DNA of 64,000 bases from Merluccius polli (taxonomy: Eukaryota; Chordata; Actinopteri; Gadiformes; Merlucciidae), in NCBI GenBank assembly GCA_030340625.1, contig JAOPHQ010002921.1, forward strand, positions 12,501 to 76,500, read 5' to 3'. The stretch's first letter is position 1. Every line of letters starts with the position of its first letter. Of the stretch, positions 1 to 11,070 are shown piece by piece. A program made the translations under genes and the position numbers. The notes below the pieces were generated by a model that saw only the letters and a program-made list of their open reading frames with translations, was not told the origin of the DNA and did not search any database.

Positions 1-1040
1 CTGGTTGCAGAGATATTGTGTTCTGAGCAGCGCCCAGCGGGGAGCGGGCCTAAGGTCCCCCCATCAACTCCACTTACCACACCCCTTCTTTCTCTCTGCA
101 GCCCAGAGTTAATGATATACCGGTGGTGATCTCCCACTCCCACCCCAGGATGGAGAAACATGCGTTTTATGAAAAGCCCGAGAGCTCAGGAACATCCTAA
201 ATCGTAACACTCTCTCATCCCGGGGTCAGGGGTCGTAACCTGCATCCCCTGACCTTTACCTTGCCAGGGTGGGGATGGGACTTGGTTCGGATGGATCAGC
301 TAGAGGTTGTGCAACAGAATCCGCGTCCTGCTCTCCTTATCCCCCCTCCCGTCCCCTGAAATTAATGTCTGGACGAGGCCTGCAGTTTTGTTTGACACGT
401 GTGAAATTCCTGTATATTATAACCGTGGGCTCAAGTCAACTGTGTGTGATGTATGAAACATAAAATGACTTCCAACATGCTTTTGCGTTCAGTACCTTGG
501 TTTAACCATGAACCCTAACCTGTGTCTCTTAAACGGTTACGCGTAAAACATTATGACTTACCGTTGCATGTCCCGACCCGTGTGTGAGCACACGCCTGTG
601 TCAACGGTAATCTGCTTTATTTTTTCCATTTGACCCTTTTGCAATGCAACCTTTTCTGATAGCGTCATTGTAAGCGTCATCATCGGTGCAGGTTCTCATC
701 TCTTGCAAAAAAACAGCTCTGGGATCAGCTCAGCCCGGCAGAGCAACACCTGTATGAGGCTGCCACGGTCGCCTTTCATCACAGGGGCAGATTCCAGCGG
801 TGCATGTTTTGACACTTTGGTAAATGTAAATTAATGAGCGGTGATGCAGACACGGCCCCCGAGGCAGGGCTCGTGATCCGGCGTGTGGAAAGAGTGAGAG
901 CGATAGGGGGGGGGTGCAGAAGAGGTGGGGGTTGAGAAAGTCAGAGAAAGAAAGAAAGAAAGAGGGAGAGAAAGAGAGAGAGAGAGAGGGGGATAAAAAG
1001 ATGCAGAAGAGAGGAGAGACAGACATAAGCGGTGTGCAGC

Positions 1041-1142
1041 TTGTGTGTGTGTGTGTGTGTGTGTGTGCACGTGTGTATGCCTGTGCGCACATGTGCGTGC
1101 GTGCGCGTACCGGTGCTCACATGCATGTGTGTGCATGCATGT
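1041..1142. repeat. (TG)n with purine-pyrimidine alternating extension
   Basis: A run of TG dinucleotides is followed by alternating GT, GC and AT steps to about 1142. Such alternation favours Z-DNA. It is preceded by a GA-rich stretch (940-1000). All reading frames here are low complexity and not coding. Confidence 0.9.
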
Positions 1143-1219
1143 GCTTTGGATGGAACGATCGCAAGACGGAAAGATGCTTTCCGCCGGGCCTTTTTTCTGT
1201 CTTCATCTTTTCATTTGCA

Positions 1220-1293
1220 CTATTCATTTCCAAGACATGCATCTAGGAGTCAATTGTCGACTCCTAAAGATGCATGTCTTGGAAAATGAATAG
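1220..1293. repeat. 74-nt near-perfect inverted repeat (hairpin)
   Basis: The left arm 1220-1251 pairs with the right arm 1259-1293, giving 32 base pairs in blocks of 10, 15 and 7 bp with only two small bulges on the 3' side and a 7-nt loop (1252-1258). The size resembles a microRNA precursor or a small palindromic MITE. I do not recognise the arm as a known microRNA. It lies inside wnt3a intron 2, so it would be transcribed with the host gene. Confidence 0.75.
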
Positions 1294-1446
1294 CAGTCAA
1301 CACCTTCAAAAACACATCATGGTTGCCTCCTGGGTACAGGAGTGTTGAGTGTTGTCAGGGACCGGGGCAGTAATGGGCTAACTGATCAATGAGTGAGCCC
1401 CCTGAGGCTGACTGCACCTAATAAGACCTATCCCCTACCCCCCAAC

Positions 1447-1487
1447 CCCTAACCCTAACCCTAACCCTAACTCTAACCCCAACCCTA
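1447..1487. repeat. Interstitial telomere-like array
   Basis: About six or seven head-to-tail units of CCCTAA and close variants (CTCTAA, CCCCAA) are present. The array is short and degenerate, consistent with an internal telomeric repeat rather than a chromosome end, because unique sequence continues on both sides. Confidence 0.8.
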
Positions 1488-2130
1488 GGAAGCAACGCAA
1501 CACCACCGTGCGTGCGGCAGACAAACAGACACCAGCGAGGACAATGGAGACCGCGGCAGACAGACACGGCAAGCAGATCGAAGCGCAGCCAATGAAACGA
1601 GCACCAGTGACTTCACTAAGCCCTATCAAAGACCTGCGAACCCCCCGGAGTCACTCTCGTCAGGGTCCCCTGACAAAGGCACTTAATCCAGACACTTTGA
1701 CCTCTCACATTATTAAGGGCCTGAGTGACCCTAATCCAATCAAAATCATTTACTGAAGCCCAAAGCCCAGGAGTAGCTTCTCTCTCTCTCTCTCTCTCTT
1801 CCCGACCCCCCTTTACCACTCCTGTCCCCCACCCTTCTCCTTTCCCCTCACTGCCGCTGCAATTTAGACCAGGAGTGGGGAGCCAATGGGAAATTGTTGA
1901 TGGCATTTTGCACCACAATAGGGGCTGGGACTAAGGACCCCATATCGCTGCCCACCTACTTGAGCCTCCGACCTCCTCTATCATTGTAACAACTGGCTGG
2001 AGAGTTTATTAAAAGCAATTGCCCTAACTGACCTCAACCCCCCCACCCCCTCCACCCACACCACACACCCACCCACCCACCGTCACAAGAGTGGACATCA
2101 GTCTTTTCTAAACTAGGTGACAAGCTGACA

Positions 2131-2194
2131 CCCCCCCCCCCCCCCCCCCCACACACACACACATACACACACACAGATACACACACACACATAC

Positions 2195-2240
<46 letters not shown>
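2131..2240. repeat. C20 tract followed by (AC)n
   Basis: Twenty uninterrupted C residues (2131-2150) pass into an AC array, lightly interrupted by AT and AG, to about 2240. Confidence 0.95.
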
Positions 2241-2247
<7 letters not shown>

Positions 2248-3151
2248 TTTTAGACACACATCTAGCCCGAAAAGTGTTAAATCAGTAAAGTCTAAATCAG
2301 TAGATAGGAAATCGGTAACACCGCTATATTATAAGCACCTGCTGCTGCATTTTGACATTCTGAGCCCAGGATTAAACCAATAATTGATGACTTTTTGGGA
2401 CTTTGAGGTATGCAACCGAAAGGGAACATACAACGTTTTCTTCTGTGTTGTTCTTTTAATTAGAGAAAACTCATAAGTCATGCGAGGCTCTCCAGAGGAG
2501 CCATGGCAGCACAGGGGAACAATTGAAGGGGATTCCCTTTGGAAGAAAACCCCCCAAACAGCACAGCACTCCCTGGGCCTGCTTGTGTACATACGTTAGT
2601 TCATGCATACATGTGGCTTACGGCTCGTTTCTTTACTGTTTCTGCAACTATATTTGAACAGGGAGTGGCGTGAATACGATGACTGATGCGCGAGCAGAGT
2701 CTAACTTTTCTAATCCAACGGTAAGACGTTGCCAAAACCCACCATATTAAGCTAATGACGCGCTTGAAAGCCTCAAGGCGCATTTTTCTCTCCTCTCTCT
2801 TCTTTCAAGATGTTCTGCAAACCTTTCGTCTTTCCGAACCGATTTTTTTTTTTCATTCTAAGAAATTGCAACACAGTTCAGGTCCTCGGGTGATCTTGTA
2901 AATAAACAGGATTGGATTGTATTGCAACTTATTCTGACTTGTTTTTTGACAACAACGTGACCTTGACAAATGGAGCGCAGTGTCTTTAGAGTAGTTTGTA
3001 AATAGTGTTGCATGGTAAAAAGACTTAAGCCTTTTGTTTGGCAGTATAATATCAGTAAAGGGAAAAAAGCTCACTTTTATACCTTTTATAGGCCCTTATA
3101 TATAGGACTTATCGTGTCAGCATTTTGTACGTTTGTTATGGGGTGTTGCAG

Positions 3152-3181
3152 TGATGCTGATGCTGATGCTGATGATGATGC

Positions 3182-3250
<69 letters not shown>
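3152..3250. repeat. (GAT)n trinucleotide array
   Basis: About 33 units, with GCT interruptions in the first third and pure GAT afterwards. It reads as polyAsp on the plus strand and polyIle on the minus strand; neither is a credible gene. Confidence 0.95.
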
Positions 3251-3252
<2 letters not shown>

Positions 3253-3584
3253 CCTGTTTCGTTACGGAGATATTCTACCAAAGAGAAACTGATTTGTGTC
3301 AGTGGATGAAGCTGATTTGAAACCTTTACAGACACTTTTTTTTTTCTTTTTTTTTTTTTTACAGTTTAGTAGCGCTGGCCAAGTTTTTGTTCGCTGTTGA
3401 TAGCCAATTCCGCGCTAACAGATCCCTGCCTCCAGCAACACGATTGATCGAAAATTAATACGAAGCGAAAGAAAGTGAAACGGCCTGTTCACCCATATTT
3501 GAGCTTGTCTATCAGACTTTAATCATGAATCTGAAGTACGATTTGTGAGACTATTGCTCTGCTAACATAGATATTAAACAACAC

Positions 3585-3603
3585 TGTGTGTGTGTGTGTG
3601 TGT
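3585..3603. repeat. (TG)n beside the wnt3a exon 2 donor
   Basis: On the wnt3a transcript this is a CA array starting at the ninth intronic base after exon 2. CA repeats near 5' splice sites are known binding elements for hnRNP L. Confidence 0.9.
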
Positions 3604-3611
3604 CTCTGCAC

Positions 3612-3853
3612 CTTTGTCCAATACCGGTCCGAATATGGCCAGGCTGTCATTGATGGTGGTGCAGTTCCAGCGGCGGCCTCTGAACTGGTGCTGGCACTCC
3701 TGGATGCCGATCTTCACGCCCTCGGCCACGCTGGGCATGATCTCCACGTAGTTACGGCAGAAGCGCAGCTGCTTGGGCACCAGGCCGGGGATGCTGCCAC
3801 ACAGGATGGGCTGGGTGCCCAGCGACGAGTACTGCTGGCCCACCGCAAGAGAC
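3612..3853 (-). CDS. wnt3a: wnt3a coding exon 2
   Basis: The 242-nt exon encodes residues 24-104 and the first base of codon 105. The acceptor is ccctgtag|GTC and the donor AAAG|gtgcag. It completes the split Trp codon and reads SLAVGQQYSSLGTQPILCG, then the conserved Wnt block with cysteines at 42, 56, 77 and 88 and N87 in NCT. The exon ends at VLDK, the usual Wnt3/3a exon boundary. A pyrimidine-rich microsatellite lies directly upstream in the transcript and a (CA)n repeat starts nine bases into the next intron. Confidence 0.95.
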
Positions 3854-3901
3854 CTACAGGGGTGAGGAGCGAAAGAGGGAGAGGGAGAGGGAGGGAGAGA
3901 C

Positions 3902-3937
<36 letters not shown>

Positions 3938-4577
3938 TCAATTATTTGGATCAACTGAGGTTGTGGTTCTGCATTGCTATTAATCAGTCTGTCTGTCAGT
4001 GTCCATCTGTCTTTGCAGTTCCAAGTATACAGTCAATAATTTTTAAATGCATGTGTGCATATGCGTGTGTGCATGTGTGTGTGTGTGTGTATGTGCGCTT
4101 GCTTGCGTGCGTGCGTATGTGAACAGTACACGTGTTATTGAATTGTGTTACATCAGATGGTACCATCGCGCATCCCTCCATCCTTCATCTCTTGAACTAC
4201 CCTCTCGCCCAGACACCTGGCCTTTGTGTGTCTGCATCGAAAATTGCAGCCCACTGCCACCGCAGCATTAAGCAGGGCCACAGCCTGAGATGAAAGCCCG
4301 GTCTCCCAGAGGACTTCATAGACCTTAGGTTGACAAGTCAGAAAACTACACCTTGTTATTAACTGTCCACACACTTAACAGGCCCTCAGCTTAGGGTAAT
4401 AAGAGTGGAAACCCTGCATCGAGACTTCAGAGAGTGTGTTAAGTGTAACCCGGGTTCGTCCCCCTTCTCCTTTGAGGAGGCTATTCTGGGATTCGACGAG
4501 TGCAAACTTGGTGTGGTTCTCTCTTCATCTCCTCTGTCACTCTCTGTCTGCCCGTCGTCCCTTCTTTCTTTCTCCCT

Positions 4578-4674
<97 letters not shown>

Positions 4675-5742
4675 TATAGCTCTCTCTCTTCAAATCTATC
4701 CATCTACGTGTCTATGCATCTAAGTAGTGACTTCCTCCTACTCCTTTTCGAACCTTTTTTTCCTTTGGTTTGTGTTTTGTTATATGTTCGAAATAAAGTG
4801 TTTCAATTCAATTGTAGGTTTGAAGGTTTCGGCGGGTTTCCAAATAGTTTGGTTTCAGTAAATCGTTACAATCAGGAAACAACGATTTCAAGCTAGCCAC
4901 CCATTACGCAATGACACAAAGTGATTACAAAGTAGCATCGGTGGAACAGCGATTCGTCTCGTCATCACAGGAAGTCGCTACAAGACGAGTCGGGAGCGAT
5001 TTATTGGGCCTTTCATGCAATGTCATGCAAACTGCTCCACTGTATCCGTCAAGCACCCAAAACCAAAGGCAGGTGTGAGTTATCTCTGGTGCTGCTCAAT
5101 TAGCTCTCTACCTGTTGACCTGCGGGCTGTGGTTCAAGGACTAATCACTGATCACAACAAGATTACCTCAGCTCCAGACTCCCACCCCAGGCACTCTGTA
5201 CGAACAGCCCGAGAAAAAAAGGACCCCCACACACACACACACACACACACTAACATGTGACCCTGGAGTAAATACCTGATTGTAATTCAAAAGGCTGACA
5301 TGGAATTCCTGCTCATTTTGTTTTTTGGGAATTATTACTTCAACCTTGTGTGTTTGCTGTCAGTATGTGCACGCTTGGGTGTGTATACGTGCATGCCTGT
5401 GTGTGTGTGTGTGCGTGTGCACGCGTGGGTGTGTGCGTGTGTGTGTGTATACATGCATGCGTGTGTATGCGTGTGCTAATGCACGTGCGTATGTGTATAT
5501 CTACATATAGCAGGTGGTCAAAGCTTTGAGCCGCTTCAATGTTAATGTGCGTCATCATGTCATGTCCCTTGAGTTCATCATGAATGAGGGATCCAGTGAG
5601 CGAGCGGTAGCACGTTGGAAATGACTAAGGGGAAATTAATCTGCATTTTCTTGGCGCAACATCAGTCCGAGGCTGCGAGTGTGTCAGTATACAAGGGCAC
5701 TCCTATTGATAAATTGACCTCTGCTTGGCCCTTGTCACTCCG

Positions 5743-5776
<34 letters not shown>

Positions 5777-8700
5777 GGGCCCCATGGCAAGAAGTTCATT
5801 CATTCACAAACAGAAACCAGAGTCTTTAAGACAGACCTCGGTGTTAGACATTTACCTGCCGCAATACACAATTGACAACAACAACAAAAACACGCGGGAC
5901 AGGAATTCAAAGGGGAAAGAGGAAATCACACGTTTGTCGTTAGTGCATAAGGGGCTTAGATCTGATGTTGGGGAAGGAAGCTGAAACAAGTGCTACAGGA
6001 CCGCATTCTCGACACGCTAGCCCTGCGTCATTCTAGTTTTACTCTGTTTGTACTCCACAGACACAATGGGAAACGTCAAGCATCGATTTACATAAGTCAG
6101 CGGGTTTGGCTTTATATGTAGACGATCGCAATCTTCCCCTTGGATCTCGTAGTCGTCTTGAATGTGCATACAGTAGTGCATCTATGCACCACTGTACCTA
6201 TGAGCAAGATCGTTTGTACATTTCTTCCCACACAGCGTTCATATTAATCACTCAAACGAGAGTCGACCTGTTTGAAATGACCTTTAACGGATCGGTCTCT
6301 GTGTGCATGTTCCGGGGCAGCCGAATGATCCTTGTCACTTCCTGTTTTGAGGAAGCGGTTGTGGACGACAGGTAGGCCGTGCTGCACCCCACAAATGATT
6401 TATGTACCTCTGCTGGGAGAAGTACAGCCCAAAGAAGAGCCCTGCTGGGCATGTGTGTATATATATATTATATACATACTATTTAAAATCTATGATCGAG
6501 GCGTCATCACAATGGATTTCCACTTCTTGGGGGAAAAAAAGCAAGAAAGAAATAACAGCAAATTTGGTTAATTTAATGTCAGAAGTACGGTTCACTCTTA
6601 CTTCCCTCCAAGTAAATAGTCTCCCTGTACTGGAATCTACTATATCTATTTATGAGCAGGACAACAGACAACAGACTTACAATTGTTCTCTGTTAACTCA
6701 CTGACATTTCTCTGTGTTCTCTAAATGCAAGCTGAAGATGAATGTACTCTTCAGTATAGAGTCAGGATCATTTGCGGTACAGACCCACCCCTCCACCTCC
6801 ACCTCTGATCTAAGTGTATCCAGTCCAGGTTTAATGCATATTTCAGCAAGCCCAAGCAGGGTAGCTCAGAATTACCACTTTACTCCTGGGCCCTAAGGCG
6901 GAGGAGCCGACTTTGACATCAAGAGAGCATGTTTGGAGGAATGCAAGCTTTCACCTCCAGGTATTCATCTTCTAAGGTGGGGTGGACCGTGGGGGGGGGG
7001 TGGGGGGGGCTGTTGGAGGGAGGGTGGGCGGTGGAGGAGGGGTGGGTGTGGGTGTGTGGGGGGGTTAGTCAGGCTATGTCACGGCAGGTCGGGGGAGAAG
7101 ACAGACATCGGCCCGTCTGCGGCGCGGTGCCGTGTCATGCGTCCATTTCCTGGAGAGCCATCTTTTGATGGCGAGGGGCCCGGGAGCAGTGGATTCGGTG
7201 ACCTCAGCAGCACAACACAACACAGCTCATCATGAAGCTGGCATCCACACCGCATGTCTTGGATTGCTCACAGGTCACCCCCCCCACCCCCCCACACCCA
7301 CCCCCCCCCCAAAAAAAAGCCAACAACCAAGTGGTTGAGAGAGGAACCATCCAGAAGGAAACCCTTTTCTGTCTTTTGCGTTGCCGTGAAAGGCATGACA
7401 CACTTTTTTGTTGTTGTTGGCTATGATATGAACAAAAAAACCCCCCGGTAATGTCAGTGTAAGTTCACCGGTGACCTCATCCGTGCTTCTGAACCTGCCA
7501 CTGCCAAGGTGATGTTTGTCTTGGTAAAGGAAGGACAATCCCTAATCCCCATAGTGGCTGTAATCCTTCCCACCACCACCACCACTGCCAGTACTGAAGC
7601 ATAACACAGGTACATGCAGGGAAGTGATGGAGGGAGAATAGGTTGGCCACATGGGTGGTTGCTGTCTGTATAACAGCTTGATGTGCCCTCTGTGTGTCAC
7701 CAGACTGATATAATGCCAGCATGTGTAACCCAAGGAGACTAGATGAGTTGGAGGACTTGACTCATATGAGTCATCTTGACTCATATGTAGTATTTTACCC
7801 GGATAGTCTTTCAACATCGGGAAATACATCCAAATTGTTATGAATATAAAACCATTCAAATGTGTTGAGTTTGTTTGCATTGTCTAGAGCAGATTTAGCC
7901 CTCAGTCATTTTCCAGATGGCCATGAAATGTGAGTCTCATCTGAATTACCGCCAGGGGACCTATTGATGGGACTGTATACATTCAGATGTTGCTGTTCAA
8001 ATGCTGTAAAAGGCTGTAGAAAATCCTTCTGAATGACACAAATACCTATGATGATATGATACACTGGAAATATGCTGACACACACACACACACACACACG
8101 TGCCTATGCATATCAGTTTATATCAAATAATTAAATATAACAGATATAATATAACATGCTGCTTTGATATTCTACCTCTATTTACACACGCACAGACACA
8201 CACAGACACACACACACACACACACACACACTTTTGCACCTGCAGCAGCCCAATATAGAAAAATCGAATAACTACAGTAACTTTATTTTATTTTTTTAAC
8301 AATATTTTGAAAAATATGTTTGCCTATATAGCTTAAGTTGTAGCCTTTGTACCGATGCAGTTTCTGAAGCATGTGACATGACTACCCTTTGTTGCTCTGT
8401 TAATGTTTCCTCATTATTCTTTACCCATCTATAGCCTACTTGCCATAAATGACCATGAGTAGAATTGGGGATTGCGTAACACGTTTTTTTGCGCGCTGCA
8501 CGTTACTTTGAGGCGCAAAAAAAGAAATACCCATACATTCAGGTTGAAAATAAAGCGCACCCAAAAGCCAAAGTCCAACACATACAACAACAACAACAGC
8601 AACAACAACAACAAAAATAACAACAACAACACAGTCGTTCCTCCATGCAAAGTCGGTCCATTTTTTCTTCAGATGTCAAAACCTTTTTTTTAAATGTCCA

Positions 8701-8777
8701 ACTTACCACCAGATGGGATAGGTTGCCATGACACGCGCGAGTCCACAGAGCAGCAGGACACATCCAAGGGTTATCAT
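3612..8777 (-). CDS. wnt3a: wnt3a, 5' part (coding exons 1-2; rest beyond window)
   Basis: This is the N-terminal part of a secreted Wnt ligand, a lipid-modified glycoprotein that binds Frizzled and LRP5/6 and activates beta-catenin signalling. Joining 8777-8707 to 3853-3612 gives 313 nt: 104 codons plus one base, with a phase-1 donor. Residues 1-18 are a hydrophobic signal peptide, YPIWW is at 20-24, the CRNYVEIMP block is near 56-64, and RRWNCTT has an N-glycosylation site at N87. The signal-peptide length and N87 placement match Wnt3a. YVEI and VKIG also favour Wnt3a over Wnt3, while TTIN is less typical. No exon 3 is visible in 1-3611, so the gene continues off the left edge. The neighbour is wnt9a in divergent orientation, as in other vertebrates. 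Wnt3 is the main alternative. Family certainty is very high; the paralogue call is good. Confidence 0.88.
3873..3934. repeat. GA-rich microsatellite forming the exon 2 polypyrimidine tract
   Basis: On the wnt3a strand this is CT/CCCTCT repeat beginning about 20 nt upstream of the exon 2 acceptor at 3854. The pure (GA)n part is 3907-3934. It therefore supplies or extends the polypyrimidine tract. Confidence 0.9.
4574..4668. repeat. (TC)n array
   Basis: About 90 bp of TC/CCCT repeat in wnt3a intron 1. It reads as polySer/Leu or polyArg/Glu in the two directions and is not coding. Confidence 0.95.
5744..5774. repeat. C31 homopolymer
   Basis: Thirty-one uninterrupted C residues, followed by five G. 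This is the longest mononucleotide run in the window. Confidence 0.95.
7758..7783. promoter_or_regulatory. Triple AP-1 (TRE) array in wnt3a intron 1
   Basis: Three exact AP-1 heptamers lie within 26 bp: TGACTCA at 7758-7764, TGAGTCA at 7767-7773 and TGACTCA at 7777-7783. Start-to-start spacings are 9 and 10 bp, close to one helical turn, so bound Fos/Jun dimers would lie on one face of the DNA. The heptamers are seen directly; enhancer function is inferred. Confidence 0.6.
8585..8632. repeat. (CAA)n array
   Basis: An interrupted CAA/CAG array about 75 bp inside intron 1 from the wnt3a exon 1 donor. The minus-strand transcript reads it as (TTG)n. Confidence 0.9.
8707..8777 (-). CDS. wnt3a: wnt3a coding exon 1 (signal peptide)
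   Basis: The exon encodes 23 codons plus two bases, beginning MITLGCVLLLCGL and ending in YPIWW, whose last Trp codon is split across intron 1. The donor is TG|gtaagt (8706-8701), a near-perfect consensus. The ATG at 8777-8775 has A at -3 and G at -1 and -2. No upstream ATG occurs on this strand for about 150 nt, so the start is unambiguous. Tyr-Pro-Ile-Trp-Trp just after signal cleavage is typical of Wnt3/3a. Confidence 0.9.
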
Positions 8778-8883
8778 CCTTAACAAAGTTTCGCACAAAA
8801 ATGTGTGTCCTCCACTAAGAAATGCGCGCTTTTACGCGCACAAAAGAGGAACGAGTCGGACGCTTAAGTTTGGACGCTTATTT

Positions 8884-8901
8884 CTGCTGCTGCTGCTGCT
8901 G
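8884..8901 (-). repeat. (CAG)6 in the putative wnt3a leader
   Basis: Six CTG units on the plus strand read as CAG on the wnt3a strand. They lie about 107-124 nt upstream of the start codon, close to the likely transcription start. Confidence 0.8.
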
Positions 8902-8920
8902 CGCGCAAACGAGAGACAGC

Positions 8921-8932
8921 AAAAAATATATT
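8921..8932 (-). promoter_or_regulatory. Candidate wnt3a TATA element
   Basis: On the minus strand the sequence AATATATTTTTT lies about 145 nt upstream of the wnt3a ATG, with GC-rich sequence on both sides. A start about 30 nt downstream would give a leader of roughly 115 nt without an upstream ATG. This is positional inference only. Confidence 0.35.
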
Positions 8933-9186
8933 GTCTTTGCGCGACCCGCCGCGTTCACTCTTGAAGGCAAATATTAAAAAAGTTTTTAAAAAGCGGCTCG
9001 CCGTCTTTTCTTTTTTAGTCGCCCAATCAGCAGGTATTGCCAAAGGGGGGGGGGGGGGTCCTGCAGACACGGTTTCCCCTTTGCGCCGCTCCTGGCTTGC
9101 ACTCACTTTGAACGCAGACAGGAGAAGCAGCACATTTTAAAGATGTGTTTTAGTGCTCATTGAGAATTGGCCCGCATTAGCATGCT

Positions 9187-9239
9187 GTGTGTGTGTGCGT
9201 GTGTGTGTGTGTGCGTGTGTGCGTGTGTGTGTGTGTGTG
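9187..9239. repeat. (TG)n array near the wnt3a promoter
   Basis: TG repeat with GC interruptions, followed by TATATATT. It lies about 250 bp upstream of the putative wnt3a TATA element. Confidence 0.9.
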
Positions 9240-9989
9240 ATATATATTGTTGTTTAAAGGAGAGAGAGAGGGAGGGTCCGATGGGGTTTTAAATAGACAT
9301 CGGGACCCCCGTGGATCGCGTAGCTATAACAACCTGTCCGGATTTCACTCCCTGGCATGAAGCGTCTAACATGCAGAAATAAATATGTGTGAATTGCTTG
9401 AGCCCACTATGAAGTCCTCCTCCTCCCGGCCATTTATATCTGCGACCCATAGGTCCTCCTGCACGGATGCGGCCTGCACGTTGCTCTATTTGGGCTGAGT
9501 TACGTTTTTTGTTTCCTCAAATGGATGATGCATTCAATATCCACCCCTATAGGCCAGTCATTTATTTAGATGTATTTAATTTTAATTGATGCAGGCCTGT
9601 TTTATGTTATTGTAGGCTAGGTCATTTTATTTATTTATTTTTTACCAAAGATCATTTAAACTTGTTAATATCGGGTTTACCCAATACCATTCGAATATAT
9701 ATCCTCAATTGTTTATAGGCCTATATTTCCCTTTTCTTTTTCTTTTTTAATTTCAAATGACCTTATTTCCGTTAAAATATTAACGAAGGTGAAATGACTA
9801 ACACATTTTAGTCCTTTTGAGAAATACATTTTGGCATAAGAAGCATTCTTTCTGCGGTAGTCCTCTTCGTGCAGCAGCCCAATTAATGGATTACATTTTA
9901 ATGGACAAAGATTAAAAACGCTTGATAACCTGCCAAGCGTGGATTATCATCGTCAACGAAAATATACAATACAAAGAGTTTAAAAATGA

Positions 9990-9990
<1 letters not shown>

Positions 9991-10025
<35 letters not shown>
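9991..10025. repeat. (CT)n array
   Basis: A pure CT dinucleotide array of about 35 bp in the intergenic region. Confidence 0.95.
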
Positions 10026-10028
<3 letters not shown>

Positions 10029-10797
10029 GTCAAGTGGATGTTGTGGATGTTGATTGCTGATCCAATTGGAGTGAAACATATTTTATTTGCTCGTTCTGTT
10101 CATGGGCATATTGTTATATGTATATCATTATATTATTATAAATTCAATAAAGGCACATTTATAAACAATTTGCCGTCCAGTTAAGTGGAAAGCCGCTGGA
10201 AATATAGTGGCTGGAAATATTTGGCTGCATCGCCAGGAAGATTCAGGCCCTTGATTCAGGCCTACATGTTGCTCAACCGTGTTTCATGCTTAAAAATGCC
10301 TATAGCCTACTGATAGGCCTGCTTGTGCGTCTTGTTTTAATGGGTAAAATAACCACTGATGAGAGCACATGGCAAAGCAGTCTGGTCGGCCATGTTAATA
10401 AACCCAGCGTTTATTCCCAGTGTTAATGCGTCTTCACGCCCAACACCGCGGAGTTGTTGCTCTGGTAACCAAGCGCTCTCCCTTTTACTAAAGATCACGG
10501 AAAGCATAACGTTCAACGTTTTTTTTTTTTTCCCCCCGATAATTTTTTTTTTTAAAATAAACACATACATCACATACTACCCCTAATCATGACCGAAGAA
10601 AAACGTTGTCTTTGAAAAAGTGCAAAAAAGTAGATCAATTGGGCCAACGCACATGTTCACCTATCCAATACAATACAATACAGTTAAATTAAAATAGAGA
10701 GTCCTGTATTTCCTACTGGAGGCCGGGTCTTGGATGGGATCCTGTAGGTGTGGAGGACCGCAGGACGGCGCGTCTCGTCTGGCGGCTTGCGTGTTGT

Positions 10798-10810
10798 CGC
10801 CATCTGGTGG
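10798..10810 (-). promoter_or_regulatory. CTCF-like motif, minus orientation
   Basis: The minus strand reads CCACCAGATGGCG, which fits the core of the vertebrate CTCF consensus. It lies 2 kb upstream of wnt3a and points toward that gene. Occupancy cannot be judged from sequence. Confidence 0.5.
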
Positions 10811-11019
10811 AATTCATACGAACTTCACGCAGAGGAAAAATGTCCCTATAAATATAAAACTACATCTATATGGGCGTGTTTTGCATTGGTTCGTTCAAAT
10901 TACTATTTTGACTTATTTAGACGTATTTTTTTTTGGTCAACCCGATTCAATTTACTGGCAACTTTAAAGTGCAGTCAAAGTTGTTTTTGCGGGTGTCAGA
11001 ACCGTGGCAAACGATTAAT

Positions 11020-11070
11020 AATATAATATAATATAAAATTATATTATATTATATTATATTATATTTTATA
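11020..11070. repeat. Palindromic (TATAA)n array
   Basis: Pentanucleotide units read ATAAT on one side and ATTAT on the other of a central AAAATT, so the array can fold back on itself as a cruciform or hairpin. Confidence 0.85.

Larger units (their letters stand above)
1..3611 (-). other. wnt3a intron 2 (partial, runs off left edge)
   Basis: This is non-coding sequence after the exon 2 donor. No Wnt3a exon 3 signature (ATRESAFVHAI-type residues) is seen in any frame. It holds GA- and TG-rich DNA (940-1140), a near-perfect hairpin (1220-1293), a short interstitial telomere-like array (1447-1487), a C tract plus (CA)n (2131-2240) and a (GAT)n array (3152-3250). The rest is unremarkable unique sequence. 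Confidence 0.8.
3854..8706 (-). other. wnt3a intron 1
   Basis: This 4,853-bp intron separates the signal-peptide exon from exon 2. The donor is gtaagt and the acceptor ccctgtag. It contains a GA tract at the acceptor end, a long (TC)n array (4574-4668), a C31 tract (5744-5774), G- and GGT-rich DNA near 6980-7070, a triple AP-1 array (7758-7783), (CA)n arrays near 8078-8099 and 8188-8231, and a (CAA)n array near 8585-8632. No exon is recognisable within it. Confidence 0.88.

Noticed and set aside
3152..3250. CRISPR-like regular array
   Set aside because: The repeats are contiguous trinucleotides without spacers, and the genome is vertebrate.
3012..3335. PolyAsp and polyIle frames
   Set aside because: They are pure translation of the (GAT)n array.
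3612..8777. Calling the minus-strand gene wnt3
   Set aside because: Signal-peptide length, N87 position, YVEI and VKIG fit Wnt3a, and the divergent partner is Wnt9a-type. TTIN alone points toward Wnt3.
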